A stretch of 64,000 nt of DNA, from the NCBI GenBank assembly GCA_965221185.1, contig OZ244866.1, positions 2,914,001 through 2,978,000 on the forward strand. Direction: 5' to 3'. The translations under genes were made by a program, and so were the position numbers. Below are positions 57,871 to 64,000 of this stretch, one piece after another. The DNA is from Aldehydirespirator sp965221185. Lineage in GTDB: Bacteria > Actinomycetota > Acidimicrobiia > Acidimicrobiales > Aldehydirespiratoraceae. A model generated the notes under the pieces. It was given only the letters and a program-made list of their open reading frames with translations, ran no database searches and had not been told where the DNA came from. The stretch's first letter is position 1; each line of letters opens with the position of its first letter.

Positions 57871-58983
57871 TCAGCAGCGGGCTCGGAACCGGGCCGGGTC
57901 CAACGCCTCCACCGCGTCCGGCGGGACCGGCGGCGCCTCGCCCAGGATCAGCGCCGCGCAGAGACGCCCGAGAGCCGGGGACGTCTTGATGCCGTAGCCG
58001 CCCTGGCCGGCCAGCCAGAAGAAGCCCGGACGGTCCGGGTCGAAACCGACCACGGGCACGCCGTCGGCCGCGAACGTGCGAAGTCCGGCCCAGGTGCTGC
58101 GCACACCCCGGACCTTCAGGGTGGTGGCCGCCTCCAGTTCCTCGACGCCCAACGCGATGTCGGTAGTCTCGGGCCGGGCGTCGCAGGGATCGCTGGGGGT
58201 CTCGTCGGCGGGCGACGCCAGCAGCAGCGGACCCTCGGGCTCGAAGTAGAAGCGGTTGCCGATGTCCCACACCATCGGCCAACCCGCGAGGTTGGTCCCT
58301 GCCGGTGGTGGGAACACGAACACCGACCGGCGCAGTGGTCGCAAGCCGAGGGGCTCGACGCCGGCCAGCTGGGCCACCGGGTCGCACCAGGCGCCGGCCG
58401 CGTTGACCACCACGTCGCAGTCCCAGCGCTGCTCGCCGGCCTGCACCCGCCAGCCGCCAGCGTGCTCGGCGACGGCGGTGACCTCAGCCACCACGTGCAA
58501 CTCGGCGCCCCGGCGGCGGGCGCCCCGCACGAAACCCTGCAGCAGCCCGTCCACGTCGATGGTCATGGCGCCCGGCTCGTAGACCCCGGCGGCCGCAGTG
58601 TCGGGTCGCAGCACACCGACCAGCTCGCGGCACTGCGCCGGATCGAGGCGGTAAACCTCCACGCCGGCGGATTCCGCCGCAGCCGCCTTGTCCGCCAGCA
58701 GGTCCCGCTCGGTGGCGCGGGCGATCCAAAGCAGGCCCCGGGGCGACAGCAGCCCATGGTCGGTGAACCCCTCCGGCGGCTGGGCCAGGAACGGGCGGCT
58801 GGCCGCGGCCAGTGCGCCCACCACCGGGGCGCCCGAGGTCTCAGTGTGAAGGGCGGCGGAGCGGCCGGTGGCGTGGGCGCCGGGCTGGGCCTCGCGCTCG
58901 ACCAGCATCACCGAGGCGTGCTCGGTCAGATGCCAGGCTGCGGCCGCACCCGCGATCCCGGCGCCGATCACGACCACCCGCAT
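57871..58983 (-). CDS. FAD-dependent oxidoreductase (DAO/sarcosine-oxidase-like)
   Basis: About 370 residues from ATG 58983; longer upstream frames have no conserved content. The dinucleotide motif VVVIGAGIAGAAAAWHLTEH starts at the N-terminus, LVEREAQPGAHATGRSAAL follows, and the C-terminal FAD contact is FFWLAGQGGYGIKTSPALGR. It fits D-amino-acid, sarcosine or glycine oxidase-type enzymes that oxidise a C-N bond and make an imine. It is divergent from the amidohydrolase gene with a GTATAC site between them. Confidence 0.87.
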   Translation of the reverse strand: MRVVVIGAGIAGAAAAWHLTEHASVMLVEREAQPGAHATGRSAALHTETSGAPVVGALAAASRPFLAQPPEGFTDHGLLSPRGLLWIARATERDLLADKAAAAESAGVEVYRLDPAQCRELVGVLRPDTAAAGVYEPGAMTIDVDGLLQGFVRGARRRGAELHVVAEVTAVAEHAGGWRVQAGEQRWDCDVVVNAAGAWCDPVAQLAGVEPLGLRPLRRSVFVFPPPAGTNLAGWPMVWDIGNRFYFEPEGPLLLASPADETPSDPCDARPETTDIALGVEELEAATTLKVRGVRSTWAGLRTFAADGVPVVGFDPDRPGFFWLAGQGGYGIKTSPALGRLCAALILGEAPPVPPDAVEALDPARFRARC

Positions 58984-59098
58984 CTGTTCAGCCTGCCACG
59001 CCCACCAGCGGAAGCGAACACCGGAGTCGCGGGTCGCGCAGGCCTGCATCCCGGAGAGTGGGGACATCGCGCCCCGATGCAAGGGTGTCCAGACAAAC

Positions 59099-59108
59099 GG
59101 TATACAAT
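59099..59108. promoter_or_regulatory. GTATAC palindrome, site 3
   Basis: GGTATACAAT at 59099-59108 matches 9 of the last 10 bases of the perfect 12-mer at 23048-23059. It lies 67 bp upstream of the amidohydrolase start and 116 bp upstream of the FAD oxidase start. Confidence 0.4.
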
Positions 59109-59174
59109 CCGCCGCTGCGGGTCGGCCGGGAGCACCGCTACCGGCAGCCATCAGAGACACCTAGGAGGAGCGGC

Positions 59175-60371
59175 GTGCGCGACGGGCTGACCATCATCGA
59201 CACCGACACCCATGTGTGGCCGTCGGTGGAGGTGCTCAAGCGCTATGCCGACCAGAAGCTGCTCGATCGCTGGGACGGCGAACTCGCCCACTACGAGCGC
59301 CGGGTGGAGCTGCCGCTCACCTACGGCGACCCCGAGGGGCCGTGGACCAACCTCAGCATCGAGCCCCGGGGCTACCTGCGGGAGGTCGGCGAGAAGTCCC
59401 ACCTCGAGGAGAAGCTGGGCGCGGGCGGGCGGGCCGCGCTGGAGGGCAAGATCCGGGGTCTGGTGGTTACCGAGGACTCCCCCACCTACGGCGTGGGCCA
59501 TGACAACGCCGAGGGCCGCATCGCCGACATGGACCGCGAGGGCGTCGACGTTCACCTGCTGATCCCCGGCACGTGGCCGCAGTCAGTCACGGTGTGCCCA
59601 ACCGATGTGGCCACGGGCCTCTACGAGTCCTACGCCCGCTACATGGCCGACTTCTGCTCCATAGCCACCCGCCGGCTCAAGAGCCTGCTGCAGCTCACCG
59701 GCGAGGACGTGGAGTGGTCGGTGCGCCACATCGAGGAGTGCGGCGACGGGCCGTCGGTTGCCGGGGCCATGCTGGCCCTGGCCGAGGGCTACCCGATCGA
59801 CGACCCCGACCTCGAGCCGATCTGGGCCGCGCTGGCGGCCGCGGACCTGCCGCTGCTGCACCACTCGTTCTTCTACGAGCCCCCGTACTTCCCCGGCTAT
59901 CGCGACGTGTGGGACAACATCGTGGTGGCCCGCACCGCCGCCCACCCATGGGGCGCGCAGCTGCGGCTGGCCTACCTGCTGCTGTCGGGAGTGTTCGACC
60001 GGCATCCGAACTTCCGGGTGGGGTTCTCCGAGACCGGCTGCGGATGGCTGCCGGAATGGTTGCTGCGCCTCGACGGCCAGTCCAAGCACCTCAAGAGCAA
60101 GGGGCCGGCGCTGTCGATGCTGCCCTCGGAGTACCCCCAGGCCGGCCACGTCTACTGCGGCATCGAGCTGTACGAGGGCCGCAAGATCTACGACTACGTC
60201 GACAGCGTCCTGGGCGACGGCGTGCTCATGTACCAGTCGGACTTCCCGCACGCGCAGTGCCGCTTCCCCGACTCGCCGGGCGCGGCGCTGGAATGGGGCA
60301 TTGAAGACGACGCCAAACGCGAGAGACTGTTCTCGGGCAACGCCACCCGGTTCCTGCGCATGGCGGCCTGA
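59175..60371 (+). CDS. amidohydrolase_2-family (ACMSD-like) hydrolase or decarboxylase
   Basis: A 398-residue protein. The start GTG 59175 is set by AGGAGG at 59163-59168. IIDTDTHVWPS at residue 7 holds the D-x-H metal site. LPLLHHSFFYEPPYFPGYRD near residue 230, FRVGFSETGCGWLPEWLLRL near 284 and MYQSDFPHAQCRFP near 357 complete the TIM-barrel metal set. The family includes decarboxylases (aminocarboxymuconate-semialdehyde type) and hydrolases. It is followed by two cupins, which often act with ring-cleaving pathways. Confidence 0.87.
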   Translation: MRDGLTIIDTDTHVWPSVEVLKRYADQKLLDRWDGELAHYERRVELPLTYGDPEGPWTNLSIEPRGYLREVGEKSHLEEKLGAGGRAALEGKIRGLVVTEDSPTYGVGHDNAEGRIADMDREGVDVHLLIPGTWPQSVTVCPTDVATGLYESYARYMADFCSIATRRLKSLLQLTGEDVEWSVRHIEECGDGPSVAGAMLALAEGYPIDDPDLEPIWAALAAADLPLLHHSFFYEPPYFPGYRDVWDNIVVARTAAHPWGAQLRLAYLLLSGVFDRHPNFRVGFSETGCGWLPEWLLRLDGQSKHLKSKGPALSMLPSEYPQAGHVYCGIELYEGRKIYDYVDSVLGDGVLMYQSDFPHAQCRFPDSPGAALEWGIEDDAKRERLFSGNATRFLRMAA

Positions 60372-60442
60372 CCGTCGCAGCATCCAGCGGCGCTGCCATC
60401 CTCCCAGGCACGCGACACCCAAACAGACAGGACTGAGAAGCG

Positions 60443-61072
60443 ATGGTCGAACAAGAGCAAACGCGGCTGCGCGAGCGCGACCGCAGCGAGGAGGACCGCC
60501 ATCCCTACGAGGTGTTCTTCTCCACGTTCGCCGAGAGGCGCAACCTAGCCAACAGCGGCCAGGTGGTGATCAAGGGCAAGGACCTGCCCTGGCAGCAGTC
60601 CCGGCAGGGTCGCAGCAAGTACTACCTGCACATGAGGGCCGAGAACCGGGCCGTGCAGGACTGGATGGTGTTCCGCAAGGACATCCAGACCGAGTCCGGG
60701 GCTCACACCCACCAGGGCGGGCTGGTGATCTACGTCACCCGGGGCGCGGGCTACAGCGTGTTCGACGGGGTGGAGCACCACTGGAAGCCCGGCGACCTGC
60801 TCATATTGCCGGTGAAGCCCGGCGGCGTGGAGCACCAGCACTTCAGCTACGACGACTCCCAGAGCTCGCAGTGGATCGCCTTCATCTACATCCCGTTCCT
60901 GTTCCAAACCGGGTCGATGCTGGCCCAGGTCAAGGAGCAGTCGAACTGGCGGGAGATGGCAGCCAAGGACACCGACGGAGGCGATCCCGACGGCGACGGC
61001 TCCGACGGCGCGGCAGAGGACCCGATCGTGGCCGTAACCCGGATCATCGGCGAGAGGGCCGGCGATGCCTGA
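60443..61072 (+). CDS. cupin-domain protein
   Basis: A 209-residue single-cupin protein. The metal-binding core reads ESGAHTHQGGLVIYVTRGAG and a second motif with DLLILPVKPGGVEHQHFSYD. It is preceded by a polar N-terminal helix, and the last ~35 residues are acidic. Its stop overlaps the next cupin by 8 bp. The two could form a heteromeric dioxygenase or isomerase; which one is not known. Confidence 0.8.
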   Translation: MVEQEQTRLRERDRSEEDRHPYEVFFSTFAERRNLANSGQVVIKGKDLPWQQSRQGRSKYYLHMRAENRAVQDWMVFRKDIQTESGAHTHQGGLVIYVTRGAGYSVFDGVEHHWKPGDLLILPVKPGGVEHQHFSYDDSQSSQWIAFIYIPFLFQTGSMLAQVKEQSNWREMAAKDTDGGDPDGDGSDGAAEDPIVAVTRIIGERAGDA

Positions 61073-61556
61073 TCACACCCTCTATGACCTCACCTTCGCC
61101 GAATCGCGGGCCGAGCGCGACCGCCGGGCCCAGGCCAAGAACCTGATCGGGCGCGAGGACTGCGAGCCCGAGCTCAACCGCATGGGAACCATGCGCTGGT
61201 ACCTGCATCCCCATCTGGAGACGCCCAGCACCAGGGCCCTGTACTTCCACGAGCTGGAGATCCCCCAGGGCTCCAACAGCGGCAAGCTCTACTGCCAGGG
61301 CGGGATCATCCACTTCGTGATGGTCGGCAGCGGCCACACCGTGCTCGACGGCCGGGCCCACGAATGGGAGGAGGGCGACGTGATCGCCATCCCGATCAAG
61401 GAGTCCGGCGCGACCTACCAGCACTTCAACACCGGGGTCGGACCCACCCGGATGCTGGTGTCCTGGGCCAACCTCGACTCGGCGATCAGCCCCGAGGGGG
61501 GCGTGGCCATGGAGGTGCTGGAGCCGTGCCCGGAGTGGCAGGCCGAGCACAGCTGA
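61065..61556 (+). CDS. cupin-domain protein
   Basis: A 163-residue cupin with ALYFHELEIPQGSNSGKLYC, QGGIIHFVMVGSGHTVLDGR and GDVIAIPIKESGATYQHFNT. In the first motif the usual histidines are partly replaced (Ser/Asn/Gly), so metal binding may be incomplete; the late His is kept. It overlaps the upstream cupin, and both are probably co-regulated with the amidohydrolase. Confidence 0.8.
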   Translation: MPDHTLYDLTFAESRAERDRRAQAKNLIGREDCEPELNRMGTMRWYLHPHLETPSTRALYFHELEIPQGSNSGKLYCQGGIIHFVMVGSGHTVLDGRAHEWEEGDVIAIPIKESGATYQHFNTGVGPTRMLVSWANLDSAISPEGGVAMEVLEPCPEWQAEHS

Positions 61557-61582
61557 GCGCGGCCAGGCCCGCCCGACACGCG

Positions 61583-63673
<2,091 letters not shown>

Positions 63674-63680
63674 GGGGCCG

Positions 63681-64000
63681 ATGAGGATCGCCGGGTCGGT
63701 TAGCGGGCCGGCGGGAGTGGCCAGCGGGCACAGGCTGGCCACCGAGGCCGGGATCGAAATGCTGCGCGACGGCGGCTCGGCCGCGGACGCGGCGCTGGCC
63801 GCAGCGTTCACGCAATGGGTGGTGAACGCGCCCCAGTGCGGGCCCGGCGGGGAGCTGGTGGCCCTGGTGGCCGCGGGCGAGGGCCCAGTGGAGGTGTACG
63901 GCGGATGGTCGCGGGCGCCGCTGGCGGCCGATGAAGGCGGCGGCACCGGCGCGGGCGCGGCGGGCTGGCCCTCCACCAGCGGCCCGAGCAACGCGGTGGT
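63681..64000 (+). CDS. gamma-glutamyltransferase-like protein, N-terminal part (continues past window)
   Basis: ATG 63681, with GTAGGGGGCCG in front, opens SGPAGVASGHRLATEAGIEM, LRDGGSAADAALAAAFTQWV and VNAPQCGPGGELVALVAAGE. These match the N-terminal segment of the gamma-glutamyltranspeptidase/Ntn-hydrolase family, before the autoprocessing Thr. It runs off the right end after 106 codons. It follows the AAA gene by 7 bp. Actual activity may be a cephalosporin-acylase-like amide cleavage. Confidence 0.8.
   Translation, partial: MRIAGSVSGPAGVASGHRLATEAGIEMLRDGGSAADAALAAAFTQWVVNAPQCGPGGELVALVAAGEGPVEVYGGWSRAPLAADEGGGTGAGAAGWPSTSGPSNAV

Overview
High-GC bacterial DNA with no rRNA, tRNA, phage or CRISPR locus. 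LLM-type flavin oxidoreductases, tandem P450s, several SDRs, three-subunit molybdenum hydroxylases, frequent GTG starts and 4-bp ATGA/GTGA gene overlaps suggest an actinobacterium, perhaps an Acidimicrobiia-like marine or sponge-associated heterotroph. That placement is inference from gene content only.

Region 1 (1-10 kb) holds a methylthioadenosine salvage set: mtnA, an MTA/SAH deaminase, a DUF985 cupin, an SDR and a purine nucleoside phosphorylase. A DUF433/PIN-like toxin-antitoxin pair sits inside the set. A 5'-truncated MazF, a self-inhibited Fic protein, decayed amidohydrolase and VapC pieces, and a GNAT/winged-helix fusion surround it. Region 2 (10-22 kb) has a three-subunit Mo hydroxylase, an MFS exporter, a CoxG-like protein, an LLM oxidoreductase, a dihydropyrimidinase-like enzyme and two decayed genes. 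It also has an AhpD-like gene whose CxxC motif reads Cys-Asp-Tyr-TGA with a SECIS-like hairpin just downstream, making it a candidate selenoprotein.

Region 3 (22-33 kb) is a patchwork of small oxidative modules: a heme-oxygenase-like diiron protein with its own ferredoxin, Rieske protein and SDR; a P450 paired with a P450-like protein lacking the heme cysteine, plus a GntR regulator; and a chimeric SDR-Rieske oxygenase. Region 4 (33-57 kb, minus strand) is one nearly gapless run of 18 genes: a peptide-type ABC importer, class III aminotransferase, LLM enzyme, trimethylamine-dehydrogenase-like enzyme, Mo hydroxylase, HyuA/HyuB, E1alpha/E1beta/E2 of a 2-oxoacid dehydrogenase, two SDRs and a hydrolase, facing an IclR regulator. 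Its order reads as import, N-dealkylation, ring hydroxylation to a lactam, ATP-dependent ring opening, transamination and oxidative decarboxylation of an unknown N-heterocycle. Region 5 (57-64 kb) has a DAO-type oxidase, an amidohydrolase, two cupins, a Cdc48-like double AAA ATPase and the start of a gamma-glutamyltransferase.

Three features cut across the window. A dispersed intergenic repeat family has six full or partial copies. A 47-bp dyad occurs as two tandem arrays, with a compensatory base change between arrays. Short tandem or near duplications sit exactly at gene ends or starts in at least six places, next to several decayed or fused genes. Three GTATAC palindromes precede catabolic genes and may mark a shared regulon.
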